DNA of 64,000 nucleotides from Boseongicola aestuarii (GTDB lineage Bacteria > Pseudomonadota > Alphaproteobacteria > Rhodobacterales > Rhodobacteraceae): NCBI RefSeq assembly GCF_900184815.1, contig NZ_FXXQ01000009.1, positions 62,001-126,000 on the forward strand. Direction: 5' to 3'. Position numbers and translations under genes: made by a program. Below, one piece after another: positions 17,072 through 26,045 of this stretch. Numbering within the stretch: position 1 is the first letter of the stretch; every line of letters starts with the position of its first letter. A model generated the notes under the pieces. The model worked only from the letters and a program-made list of their open reading frames with translations, did no database searches and was not told the origin of the DNA.

Positions 17072-18099
17072 CGTACGACATCCCGCGTGCGTTTCGCGCG
17101 CAGTCGGTCGCCTGCGCCAAACTCGGCTCGCCATTCATGGAGCGTCTGATGCTGCTCTTCGCGGAACGCCTGACGCCGGGTACGCCCGTCGCCGACCGTG
17201 TGTTCGGCTGGACCGGCGACCCACGCCCGCAAAGCGACAACGTGCCCTTGCGATTGGCCGGGGCACTTCATGCCTTGCGGATCGAAGGGCTGGCGCTGGA
17301 CACCGTCTATCCACCTCACACGGTCGATGACGACGATCTTTGGCACGAGATCAACCGAACGCTGGAGGCGTTCCCGGATCGCATCCTGAACTGGTTGGAA
17401 AGCGCGCCGCAAACCAATGAAGTGCGCCGCTCTGCGGTTCTTCTTCCGGCACTCGCCGTTGTCGAGGCTCGGTTCAATAGGCCTATCGAGGTTCTCGAAC
17501 TAGGAGCTAGCGGGGGTCTCAATCTCTTTGCCGATCAGTTCCACCTGCAACTTCCAAACGCTGAAATTGGCCCCCCCGAAGCCAAAGTGCGCCTTTGTCC
17601 CGACTGGACAGGTCCGACACCTCCGACCGCGCTGCCAACGGTCGCGTCCCGGCGCGGCGTTGACTTGAACCCGCTCGATCCAACCCGCCCGCAAGACCGC
17701 CTCCGCCTTCTGGCCTACCTTTGGCCCGATCAACCGGATCGCCTTGAGCGCACAAGCGCGGCGATTGATCTTGCCATGACGGCTCCGGCGCAGATCGACC
17801 AGGCTGATGCGGGGGACTGGCTAACTGACGTCCTTGACGCCCCTTCCGGCTTGGGTCGCGTGGTATTTCACACAATTGCCGCCCAATATTTTCCTGCAGC
17901 GACAAAAGCAAAAGTCACCACAGCCCTCGCAAGGGCCGGGGCGACCGCAACGCCGCTGATGCCCTTCGCTCATCTGGGAATGGAAGCAGACGGCGGCCTT
18001 GGAGCTGTTGTCACTTTGACGATGTGGCCAGGCGGCGAGACGAAGGAAATCGCCCGCGCAGATTTTCACGGACGCTGGGTGAACTGGACCGGCGTTTAA
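17068..18099 (+). CDS. DUF2332 family protein
   Basis: The 343-aa protein matches the DUF2332 pattern, with an N-terminal FRAQSVACAKLGSPFMERLM, LELGASGGLNLFADQF in the middle and VVFHTIAAQYFPAATKAKV. The LELGASGGLNL segment looks like the glycine-rich motif of a methyltransferase fold, but no activity is established. Start is a GTG in a GTGA overlap with pth, implying translational coupling. No membrane or signal segment is visible. Confidence 0.85.
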   Translation: MTYDIPRAFRAQSVACAKLGSPFMERLMLLFAERLTPGTPVADRVFGWTGDPRPQSDNVPLRLAGALHALRIEGLALDTVYPPHTVDDDDLWHEINRTLEAFPDRILNWLESAPQTNEVRRSAVLLPALAVVEARFNRPIEVLELGASGGLNLFADQFHLQLPNAEIGPPEAKVRLCPDWTGPTPPTALPTVASRRGVDLNPLDPTRPQDRLRLLAYLWPDQPDRLERTSAAIDLAMTAPAQIDQADAGDWLTDVLDAPSGLGRVVFHTIAAQYFPAATKAKVTTALARAGATATPLMPFAHLGMEADGGLGAVVTLTMWPGGETKEIARADFHGRWVNWTGV

Positions 18100-18133
18100 G
18101 CCGTGCTAGATCCTCCCTCAAGGGAGCCTGCCA

Positions 18134-18511
18134 ATGAAAAAAGACCCGGCGATCAACGTTCTTGGGGAACCTCTGAAGTCCTGCTCAACCAATCCGGTTA
18201 CAGGCTTTTTCCGTGACGGGGCCTGCAACACCTGCGCCGAAGATACGGGCCAACACACGGTTTGCGCGATTCTGACGGCGGAATTTCTGGCGTTCTCGAA
18301 ATACCTCGGCAACGACCTTTCAACACCACGCCCCGAGTTCATGTTTCCCGGACTAAAACCCGGCGACCGCTGGTGCCTTTGCGCGTCACGTTTTCTACAA
18401 GCCGCCGAAGAGGGCGCAGGCCCACGGATTTGCCTCGAAGCGACACACTCGAAAACTCTGGATATTGTCCCGCTGGACGTGCTGATGGAGCACGCCTACG
18501 AGGAAAACTGA
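18134..18511 (+). CDS. DUF2237 family protein
   Basis: The 125-aa protein shows the full DUF2237 signature: NVLGEPLKSCSTNPVTGFF, CNTCAEDTGQHTVCAILTAEFL, LSTPRPEFMFPGLKPGDRW and CLCASRF, ending with LEATHSKTLDIVPLDVL. The conserved cysteines and histidine suggest metal binding, but the function is unknown. An AAGGGAGCC ribosome site precedes the ATG. It ends 13 bp from the convergent trpB stop. Confidence 0.9.
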   Translation: MKKDPAINVLGEPLKSCSTNPVTGFFRDGACNTCAEDTGQHTVCAILTAEFLAFSKYLGNDLSTPRPEFMFPGLKPGDRWCLCASRFLQAAEEGAGPRICLEATHSKTLDIVPLDVLMEHAYEEN

Positions 18512-18524
18512 CTTTACCCGGACG

Positions 18525-19757
18525 CTAGGCGCCCAAGTTCATCTCGACCCCAAGCGCCTTGGCGACGGTGAAGATATCCTTGTCGCCTCGCCCGCACATA
18601 TTCATGCAAATGATGTGGTCCTTCGGCAATTCCGGCGCAATTTTCATGACATGCGCAAGCGCGTGGCTTGGCTCCAACGCCGGGATAATCCCTTCCATCT
18701 CACAGCAAAGCTTGAAAGCCTCCAAGGCTTCCGCGTCAGTAATCGCTACGTACTTCGCCCGCCCGATCTCATGCAGCCACGAGTGCTCGGGACCAATTCC
18801 GGGATAATCGAGACCGGCGGAAATCGAGAACCCTTCAAGGATTTGCCCGTCATCATCCTGCAACAGATATGTCCGGTTCCCGTGCAAAACACCGGGACGT
18901 CCGCCAGTCAACGACGCGCAGTGCTCCATCTTCGCATTCACGCCCTTGCCACCTGCTTCAACGCCGATGATCGACACATCCTTGTCGTCCAGGAATGGGT
19001 AAAACAGCCCCATCGCATTCGACCCACCACCGATTGCGGCGATGATCGTATCCGGCAGACGGCCCTCGGCAGCCATCATCTGTTCTTTGGTTTCCTTGCC
19101 GATGATCGCCTGAAAATCTCGCACCATCGCAGGGTAAGGATGCGGCCCCGCGACCGTTCCGATGCAATAGAACGTGTCGTGTACATTGGTTACCCAATCG
19201 CGTAGCGCGTCGTTCATGGCGTCTTTCAACGTTCCGCGTCCCGAAGTGACCGGCACGACCTCTGCGCCCAAAAGCCTCATGCGGAATACGTTCGGGGCCT
19301 GACGCTCGACATCGTGTGCGCCCATGTAAACCACGCACTTCAGGCCAAATTTCGCACAAACAGTCGCCGTTGCAACGCCATGCTGCCCCGCACCGGTTTC
19401 CGCGATAATGCGCGTTTTGCCCATGCGCCGTGCCAAAATGATCTGGCCCAGCACGTTGTTGATCTTGTGCGCGCCCGTATGGTTCAACTCGTCGCGCTTC
19501 ATGTAGACCTTGGCACCGCCAAGATGCTCGCTCAGACGTTCCGCGTGATAAAGCGGCGAGGGACGACCGACATAATGCGTCCAAAGGAAATTCATTTCGT
19601 CCCAGAAACTCTGGTCGGTCTTGGCGTGCTCGTACTGCGCTTCCAACTCAAGAATCAGCGGCATCAATGTCTCTGACACGAAACGCCCGCCGAAATCCCC
19701 GAAACGCCCGTTCTCATCGGGGCCGGTCATGAAGGAATTGAAAAGATCGTTCGCCAT
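18525..19757 (-). CDS. trpB: Tryptophan synthase beta chain
   Basis: TrpB condenses indole with L-serine using PLP. The 410-aa enzyme has the PLP lysine in [12 protein letters not shown] (Lys98), the phosphate loop [12 protein letters not shown] and [11 protein letters not shown]. It is the TrpB1 type that pairs with TrpA. Start MANDLFNS is chosen over an in-frame ATG eight codons upstream. Neither trpA nor trpF is next to it; instead trpS lies 67 bp upstream in the same direction, so the tryptophan-making subunit and the tryptophan-charging enzyme may share a transcript. Confidence 0.96.
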   Translation of the reverse strand: MANDLFNSFMTGPDENGRFGDFGGRFVSETLMPLILELEAQYEHAKTDQSFWDEMNFLWTHYVGRPSPLYHAERLSEHLGGAKVYMKRDELNHTGAHKINNVLGQIILARRMGKTRIIAETGAGQHGVATATVCAKFGLKCVVYMGAHDVERQAPNVFRMRLLGAEVVPVTSGRGTLKDAMNDALRDWVTNVHDTFYCIGTVAGPHPYPAMVRDFQAIIGKETKEQMMAAEGRLPDTIIAAIGGGSNAMGLFYPFLDDKDVSIIGVEAGGKGVNAKMEHCASLTGGRPGVLHGNRTYLLQDDDGQILEGFSISAGLDYPGIGPEHSWLHEIGRAKYVAITDAEALEAFKLCCEMEGIIPALEPSHALAHVMKIAPELPKDHIICMNMCGRGDKDIFTVAKALGVEMNLGA

Positions 19758-19824
19758 CACACTCTCCACATCTGACTGCACAGGTCTAACGAGGTGTCAG
19801 GCCAGCGTAAAGCCATCGCGCAAC

Positions 19825-20853
19825 CTAGCTGCGCGACGACACCATTCCAACAAGATCATAGGTTTTCTGCAGGATCGGCGACGCTATCGCATCCGCCCGT
19901 TCCGCCCCTCTACCCAAGATACGGTCGATCTCGGCGGGATCGGCCATGAGACGCTTCATTTCACCGGAAATGGGCGACAGTTTCTCGACTGCGAGATCAG
20001 CCAGCAACGGCTTGAACGTCCCCCACTGCATGCCCTCAACCTCGGCTATCACATCGTCATGACTGCGCTCGGACAGCGCCGCGAAGATATCGACCAGGTT
20101 GCGCGCAGAAGGGCGATCTTTCAGCTCGGCATAGGTTCCCGGCAAAGGCTCTGGGTCGGTCCTCGCTTTGCGGAACTTCTGCGCAAGTGTGTCCGCGTCA
20201 TCGCTCATGTTGATCCGGCTCATGTCGCTCGGATCGGACTTCGACATCTTCTTGGTGCCATCGCGCAGCGACATCACGCGGGTCGCCGGACCTTTGATCA
20301 CCGGTTCGGTAATCGGAAAGAAATCCACACCGTAGTCATGGTTGAATTTTGCGGCGACATCGCGCGTCAACTCCAGGTGCTGCTTTTGGTCATCACCTAC
20401 AGGCACGTGTGTCGCGTGATAGAGAAGAATATCGGCCGCCATCAGCGCAGGATAAGCAAACAGACCAAGCGACGCATTCTCGCTGTTCTTGCCAGCTTTG
20501 TCTTTCCACTGGGTCATGCGTCCCATCCACCCCATACGGGCGACGGTGTTGAAAATCCACGCCAGTTGCGCATGCGCCGGAACCTGACTTTGATTGAACA
20601 GGATCGACTTCTCCGGATCGATCCCAGCGGCAATGAAAAACGCCGCAAGCTCACGCGTGTTGTCGCGCAGCTTATTTGGCTCCTGCCAGACCGTGATCGC
20701 GTGCAGGTCGACAAGACAATATACGCACTCGTATTTGCCTTCATTCTGAATATCCACAAAACGCTTCAATGCGCCGAGGTAATTTCCAAGCGTCAGGCGG
20801 CCCGAAGGCTGGATGCCTGAGAAGACGCGCGGGGTGAACGCCGCATTCGTCAT
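19825..20853 (-). CDS. trpS: Tryptophanyl-tRNA synthetase
   Basis: A class I synthetase of 342 aa. The HIGH-like motif is within [14 protein letters not shown] (residues 16-29) and KMSKS is intact at 202-206 ([10 protein letters not shown]). [13 protein letters not shown] and the [13 protein letters not shown] segment are typical of bacterial TrpRS. The ATG at 20853 gives [16 protein letters not shown]; an in-frame ATG 12 codons upstream is unlikely. I see no tryptophan-rich leader in the short upstream region. Confidence 0.96.
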   Translation of the reverse strand: MTNAAFTPRVFSGIQPSGRLTLGNYLGALKRFVDIQNEGKYECVYCLVDLHAITVWQEPNKLRDNTRELAAFFIAAGIDPEKSILFNQSQVPAHAQLAWIFNTVARMGWMGRMTQWKDKAGKNSENASLGLFAYPALMAADILLYHATHVPVGDDQKQHLELTRDVAAKFNHDYGVDFFPITEPVIKGPATRVMSLRDGTKKMSKSDPSDMSRINMSDDADTLAQKFRKARTDPEPLPGTYAELKDRPSARNLVDIFAALSERSHDDVIAEVEGMQWGTFKPLLADLAVEKLSPISGEMKRLMADPAEIDRILGRGAERADAIASPILQKTYDLVGMVSSRS

Positions 20854-20936
20854 GTTGTACCCTTTCAAGAGGTGGATTTTCGCGTCCACGCGGCTTACCG
20901 AGAGGGAACAGTCCCGTCAAGAAAGGCAAACACCCC

Positions 20937-21629
20937 GTGAGCGATGATCCTCAGCCCCTTCCGCCGGTCGTAAACCCCCTTCCTCCCGTCGTTGTAGCTC
21001 TGGCTCTGGCGATCTTTGCAGTCGAGGTGCTGCTCAGCGCCGGGACGCGTGGGATTATCGGAGGAGACGCAGGCGCCGGTTGGCGTGTCGAGGCGATCCA
21101 AAGCTATGGCTTTTTCGCGCCACTGCTTGAGTTCATCGTCCAGCAAAAGATGTGGACCACGCCCGAGTTGGTGCGCTTTGTCACCTATCCCTTTATCCAC
21201 CTTGGCTTCACGCATGTCCTGTTCGTTCTCGTGTTTCTTCTTGCCCTTGGTAAGCTTGTCGGAGAAGTCCTCGGAGGCTTCGCGGTCATTGCGACGTTTT
21301 TTATCTCGGCCATTTTCGGGGCCTTTATCTTTGCAGGCGTGAGCGGTGATCCACGTCCTCTGGTGGGCGGGTATCCGGCGGTTTACGGACTGATCGGGAC
21401 CTACACGTTCATTCTTTGGGTCAGCTACGGCCAGACCGGGCAGAACCAGTATCAGGCGTTCACCCTCATCGGGTTGCTCTTGGGAATTCAGTTGTTCTTC
21501 GGCGTCTTTTTTGGCGGCTCAAGCGACTGGATCGCCGAGGCTGCAGGGTTCGTCATCGGCTTTCTGGTCGCGCCCTTCGTTGCACGCGGCGGCTTGCGTC
21601 GCCTTTTTGCGCGGATACGTCAGCGCTGA
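20937..21629 (+). CDS. Rhomboid-family membrane protein lacking the catalytic residues (pseudoprotease)
   Basis: The 230-aa protein has six hydrophobic segments and the rhomboid landmark RFVTYPFIHLGFTHVLFV in the first half, then G-K-L-V-G-E. At the nucleophile motif, where active rhomboids have GxSG, it reads GGYPAVYGLIG (144-154), so Tyr146 stands in place of the serine. The helix that should carry the catalytic histidine reads WIAEAAGFVIGF and has none. It is therefore expected to be proteolytically dead, acting perhaps as a binding or quality-control protein as derlins and iRhoms do. Start is GTG. The C-terminus overlaps murJ by 10 bp. Confidence 0.8.
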   Translation: MSDDPQPLPPVVNPLPPVVVALALAIFAVEVLLSAGTRGIIGGDAGAGWRVEAIQSYGFFAPLLEFIVQQKMWTTPELVRFVTYPFIHLGFTHVLFVLVFLLALGKLVGEVLGGFAVIATFFISAIFGAFIFAGVSGDPRPLVGGYPAVYGLIGTYTFILWVSYGQTGQNQYQAFTLIGLLLGIQLFFGVFFGGSSDWIAEAAGFVIGFLVAPFVARGGLRRLFARIRQR

Positions 21630-23200
21630 CGGCGAAAGACCGCTTTCAGGTCTCCGGGCTTGAATGCGCCCAAACCGAATCCCGCCAGAGCATAAAGCCC
21701 CATGCCGAACAGGACCAGAAAACCCAGAATTGCAAACTGAAGACCCCCGATCAGCATCTCGGGTGTGATGAACTGCTCAAGGCTCCAAAGCCCAAGCCCC
21801 ATCACAATGGCTGCCAGCACGATCCGTCCGATCCGCGCTCTCGCGCGCGCATCCAACTGGCTTGCAACGCCCATCGAGCGACTTTTCCACCACAACAAGG
21901 CAAACATCGACCAGCCCGCAACCGTGGTGGCAATAGCGGCCGCGATAAAGCCGATGACAGGGGCCAATCCAATGGCCAGCACCGCGTTCACAACCATGGC
22001 GACGGCCGCGAAATAAAACGGACGTTTTGTATCCTCGCGCGCGAAATAAAGCGGCTGCAGGACTTTCTGCATCACGAAAGCCGGCAGGCCCAACCCATAA
22101 ACGGCTGTCGCCAGAGCGGTCGCGCCCGTGTCATCCGGACCAAAGGCGCCACGCTCGAACAGGATGCCAACCAGCGTCACAGGGATGACGAACAGGGCAA
22201 CTGCTGCGGGAACAGAAAGAGCCAAAGACATCTCGGCAGCTCGGCTGAAGGCGTACTGACCGCCCGTCGTGTCTTCGGCCTGAAGGCGTCGCGACAGATC
22301 CGGCAAAAGGACGATCCCAATGGCGATGCCGACGACGCCAAGCGGAAGCTGATAAAGTCGGTCCGCATAAGATAGCCAGGCGATTGCTCCATCAAAGAAA
22401 CTGGCAACTTGGCGGCCTACGATGAGGTTGATCTGAACCACACCGCCCGCCAGTGCGGCGGGGGCCGCGATGATCGCGAGTCGCTTCAACTCGGGCGTCC
22501 AGACGGGCCACTTGGGTCGCAGATCGAATCCAGCGCGGCGCGCAGCGACCCACACGAAGGCCAGTTGCGCGATCCCCGCCAACACGACGCCGAAAGAGAG
22601 TAGCGTTCCGTGGATACCGCGTCCGTCCGACGCCTCGATCACATTCGCCGTGATCACTCCTGTTTCGGCGGCCATCAGCGCCGCGATCAGAATGATGTTC
22701 AGCAAAACCGGTGCCGCCGCCGCCGCGATGAAGTGACCGCTGGCGTTCAGAACCCCCGACAAGAGCGCCGCAAGCGAAATGAACAGGATATAGACGAAAA
22801 CGATCCGACCAAGCGTCACAGCGATGTCAAACCGCTCGTCTCCCGCAAATCCAGATGCCATCGCCAAAACCAGCCATGGCATGAAAACCGTCGCCAATAC
22901 GGTGAACACCACCAAGATCGCGGCCAGTCCGGCGAATGCGTCGCGCGCAAAGGGTTCCGCACCGTCATCGGCTTCGAGTCTTTTCGAGAAAAGTGGCACG
23001 AAGGCCATGTTGAAAGCGCCTTCGGCAAAGAACCGACGGAACATATTCGGCAGCGAAAAAGCGACCAGAAACGCCTCGGCGACAGGCCCCGTGCCAAGCC
23101 ATGCAGCAATCAGAATATCGCGGACAAACCCGAAAATTCGGCTGAGCAAGGTCCAGAAGCCGACCGTCAGCACCCCGGAGATGAGGCGAATGGGTTTCAC
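21620..23200 (-). CDS. murJ: Lipid II flippase MurJ
   Basis: MurJ moves lipid II across the inner membrane for peptidoglycan synthesis. The 526-aa protein has about 14 membrane helices and the family hallmarks: LSRIFGFVRDILIAAWLG near the N-terminus, FSLPNMFRRFFAEGAFNMAFVP, SYADRLYQLPLGVVGIAIG and GLPAFVMQKVLQPLYFAREDTKRP. The charged residues of the central cavity (Arg in NMFRR and DRLYQ) are kept. It lies 28 bp downstream of glnD in the same direction and probably shares its transcript. Confidence 0.95.
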   Translation of the reverse strand: MKPIRLISGVLTVGFWTLLSRIFGFVRDILIAAWLGTGPVAEAFLVAFSLPNMFRRFFAEGAFNMAFVPLFSKRLEADDGAEPFARDAFAGLAAILVVFTVLATVFMPWLVLAMASGFAGDERFDIAVTLGRIVFVYILFISLAALLSGVLNASGHFIAAAAAPVLLNIILIAALMAAETGVITANVIEASDGRGIHGTLLSFGVVLAGIAQLAFVWVAARRAGFDLRPKWPVWTPELKRLAIIAAPAALAGGVVQINLIVGRQVASFFDGAIAWLSYADRLYQLPLGVVGIAIGIVLLPDLSRRLQAEDTTGGQYAFSRAAEMSLALSVPAAVALFVIPVTLVGILFERGAFGPDDTGATALATAVYGLGLPAFVMQKVLQPLYFAREDTKRPFYFAAVAMVVNAVLAIGLAPVIGFIAAAIATTVAGWSMFALLWWKSRSMGVASQLDARARARIGRIVLAAIVMGLGLWSLEQFITPEMLIGGLQFAILGFLVLFGMGLYALAGFGLGAFKPGDLKAVFRRQR

Positions 23201-23228
23201 CGTCCTACCGACCAGTCATTGCGCAGGC

Positions 23229-26045
23229 TCATTTGTCGAGTGCCCGTTTCGTGCCTTCGAGGATCGCATTGCGCAACTTCATCTCCAAGGACTTCTGCTT
23301 GCTGAGGGCATGATACTTCAATCCGAACATATCCTTGACGTAGAAGGTATCGACGACCTGCTCTCCGTAGGTCGCGATCACGGCGCTGGCAATATAGACG
23401 TTCGCTTCCGCCAGCGTGCGTGTCAGATCATAGAGCAACCCGGTGCGGTCGCGTGTGTCGACCTCGATGATGGTGTAGATATCCGAGCCTTCATTGTCGA
23501 AAGTGATTGAGGTCGGAACATTGAAGGCCTTTTCGCGCTTTTTCAGCTTATCGCGATCGATCAGCGACTTGCGCGGCAAGACCTCGCCCTTGAAGGTCTT
23601 CGAGATCATCGCCTGCAAGCGAGGCAGACGCGCGGATTCATATTGCGCGCCATCGGCGTCCTGAATCCAGAATGCCGCCGTCGCATAACCATCCGAGGAA
23701 GTGTAGGTACGCGCATCGACGACGTTTGCGCCGACAAGTGCCAAGGCCCCTGCAAGCCGCGAGAAGATGCCGGGATGATCCGCCAGCGCGAAACACACCC
23801 GCGTGGCGTCGCGATCTTCGTCAGGCTTGATGTCGATACGAATTTCGTCGTCGGCGATATCCTTCAGAAGATTTGCGAACACCACATGCGCCTCGCTTGG
23901 CAACCCTTGCCAATAGGGGCCGTAGTGGCGCGAAGTTTCAATGCGAAGCGACTTGGTATCCCAGTCGCCCAGAGCGGCGCGAAGTGCGGACTTGGCCTCT
24001 TTTTCGGCCGCCTCACGGTTCACCGCCTCAAGGCCATGCTCAAGCGCCGAGGACGTCTGCCGGTACAGCGCGCGAATGAGTTGTGCCTTCCAGTTGTTCC
24101 AGACACCTGGGCCGACCCCGCGAATGTCGCAGACCGTCACCACCGTCAGCAGATCCAGTCGCTTTTGCGTTTTCACGCCCTTGGCAAAATCCCGCACGGT
24201 CCGCGGTTCGGAAATATCCCGTTTCTGAGCCATGTCGGACATCAAGAGATGATAGCGCACGAGCCATTCGACGGTTTCCACCTCGTCCGCTTTGAGCCCC
24301 AGACGAGGCGCAACGCGCCGCGCAATCTTTGCGCCAAGGACTGAATGATCCTCTTGCCGGCCCTTGCCGATATCATGCAGGAACATGGCCAGATAAAGCA
24401 CCTTGCGGTTCACGCCGCGCTTGAGGATGCCGCTGACGACCGGCAATTCCTCGACCAATTCGCCGCGTTCGATCTGAGCCAGCGTCGAGATGCACTGGAT
24501 CGTATGCTCATCCACCGTATAGCTGTGATACATATTGAACTGCATCATCGCGACGACCGGGGCAAACTCGGGCACAAATGCCGCCAGTACGCCAAGTTCG
24601 TTCATTCGCCGCAAAGCCCGCTCGGGATTGCCGCGCTTCAACAGCATATCCAGGAATATCCGGTTCGCTTCCGGCGACGCCCGCATTGTGTCGTCGATCA
24701 GATGCAGGTTGGCCGAGATCAGCCGCATGGCATCGGGATGCAAGAGATAACCCGTTCGCAGCGCCTCGTCGAAGATGCGCAGCAGGTTCAGATTGTCCGC
24801 CAGAAATGGTTTCAAACGCGTGACCGTAAGGCGGTTTTGTTTGATCGAGTATTGCGGGTTCACCTTTCGCCGACGGCGAAACAGATTGACCAGTGAGGGG
24901 GCTTGTTTGACGTGCTTGGCTTCCAGCGCGGTTAGGAAAATCCGCGTCAGTTCGCCAACGGTCGTGGCATGGCGAAAGTAATCCTGCATGAAGATTTCCA
25001 CCGCCCGACGGCCGGCTTTATCGACATAGCCCATCCGCCTGGCCACCTCGACTTGCATATCGAATGTCAGTTGATCCATCGCACGCCCGGCAGCGATATG
25101 GAGATGATTGCGGATCGCCATCAGGAAAGTTTCAGCCGCTAAGAAGTCATCGTATTCGTCTTGGCGCAGCAAGCCGACCTTCACCAGGTCAGCCGCATCC
25201 TGGACGCCGTGGATGTATTTGCCGATCCAGAACAGTGTCTGAAGATCACGCAGCCCGCCTTTGCCCTCCTTGACGTTCGGCTCGACCATATACCGCTGAC
25301 CGCCCTGTTTGCGGTGACGTTCTCCGCGTTCGGCAAGCTTGGCCTCAATGAAGTCCGAGGCAGTGTTCTTGAACAGATCCGACTTGAGCTTCTTGGCAAG
25401 CTTATCGGCGATGCCCGGGTCACCAGCGAGGAACCTGTGCTCCAGCAGAGCAGTACGGATCGTATAGTCTTCCCGGCCAAGCCGAATGCAGTCTTTCACT
25501 GTGCGGCTGGAATGGCCGACCTTCAGGTGAAGGTCCCAGCACATATAAAGCATGCTTTCGATCAGGCTCTCGGCCCAAGGTGTTATTTTCCATGGGTTCA
25601 GAAACAAGAGATCGACGTCCGAATATGGCGCCATTTCCCCACGCCCGTATCCTCCGACCGCCATTACGGCGATCCGCTCTCCTTCGGTGGGGTTGGGGTT
25701 TGGATGAAGATAGGTCTGCGCAACATGCAGGACCGTCCGGATCACACCATCGGTCAGATAGGCATAAGACACCACCGCAGGCCGCGCAGCAAGGGGCGCG
25801 CGCTCGAACGCATCTTCGATCAGGGTGCGGCCGTGGGATATTTCTGCCTTCAGTGTCGTGACAGTGACTTGACGCACGGTCGCCCCATCGGCGCGCTCTT
25901 CAAGCGCCTTGGAGATCTTTGCTAGCACAGCCGCCTCGTTGAAGATCTCCGAAGCGGGCGCAATCAGGTCGTCTCGCGCCATTACATCGGGCGCTGGCGC
26001 TTGGTCAGAGACCGGCGCCTCCAAAGCTTCTGGGGGCGGGGTCAA
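23229..26045 (-). CDS. glnD: [Protein-PII] uridylyltransferase/uridylyl-removing enzyme
   Basis: GlnD senses glutamine and modifies PII proteins to control nitrogen assimilation. The 938-aa protein has the nucleotidyltransferase core GGYGRGEMAPYSDVDLLF (about 131-148), the GlnD linker, an HD hydrolase domain (AMFLHDIGKGRQEDHS) and two C-terminal ACT domains (DHPGIFSRLAGALALVGANV and DRTGLLYDLTRTLAEANVY). There is no ATG near the expected start. TTG at 26045 is preceded by AGGTGA at 6 bp; TTG at 26051 touches the same AGGTGA and is the alternative. The start lies inside the 3' end of the upstream lipoprotein gene (overlap of 41 bp). Confidence 0.95.
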   Translation of the reverse strand: MTPPPEALEAPVSDQAPAPDVMARDDLIAPASEIFNEAAVLAKISKALEERADGATVRQVTVTTLKAEISHGRTLIEDAFERAPLAARPAVVSYAYLTDGVIRTVLHVAQTYLHPNPNPTEGERIAVMAVGGYGRGEMAPYSDVDLLFLNPWKITPWAESLIESMLYMCWDLHLKVGHSSRTVKDCIRLGREDYTIRTALLEHRFLAGDPGIADKLAKKLKSDLFKNTASDFIEAKLAERGERHRKQGGQRYMVEPNVKEGKGGLRDLQTLFWIGKYIHGVQDAADLVKVGLLRQDEYDDFLAAETFLMAIRNHLHIAAGRAMDQLTFDMQVEVARRMGYVDKAGRRAVEIFMQDYFRHATTVGELTRIFLTALEAKHVKQAPSLVNLFRRRRKVNPQYSIKQNRLTVTRLKPFLADNLNLLRIFDEALRTGYLLHPDAMRLISANLHLIDDTMRASPEANRIFLDMLLKRGNPERALRRMNELGVLAAFVPEFAPVVAMMQFNMYHSYTVDEHTIQCISTLAQIERGELVEELPVVSGILKRGVNRKVLYLAMFLHDIGKGRQEDHSVLGAKIARRVAPRLGLKADEVETVEWLVRYHLLMSDMAQKRDISEPRTVRDFAKGVKTQKRLDLLTVVTVCDIRGVGPGVWNNWKAQLIRALYRQTSSALEHGLEAVNREAAEKEAKSALRAALGDWDTKSLRIETSRHYGPYWQGLPSEAHVVFANLLKDIADDEIRIDIKPDEDRDATRVCFALADHPGIFSRLAGALALVGANVVDARTYTSSDGYATAAFWIQDADGAQYESARLPRLQAMISKTFKGEVLPRKSLIDRDKLKKREKAFNVPTSITFDNEGSDIYTIIEVDTRDRTGLLYDLTRTLAEANVYIASAVIATYGEQVVDTFYVKDMFGLKYHALSKQKSLEMKLRNAILEGTKRALDK

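Noticed and set aside
19621-20820. 399-codon + strand frame across trpB and trpS
   Set aside because: It is the antisense shadow of two well-conserved enzymes, with no ribosome site and no recognisable motif.
21416-22375. 319-codon + strand frame over the rhomboid/murJ junction
   Set aside because: It overlaps both genes in other frames, and its translation is compositionally typical of antisense DNA.
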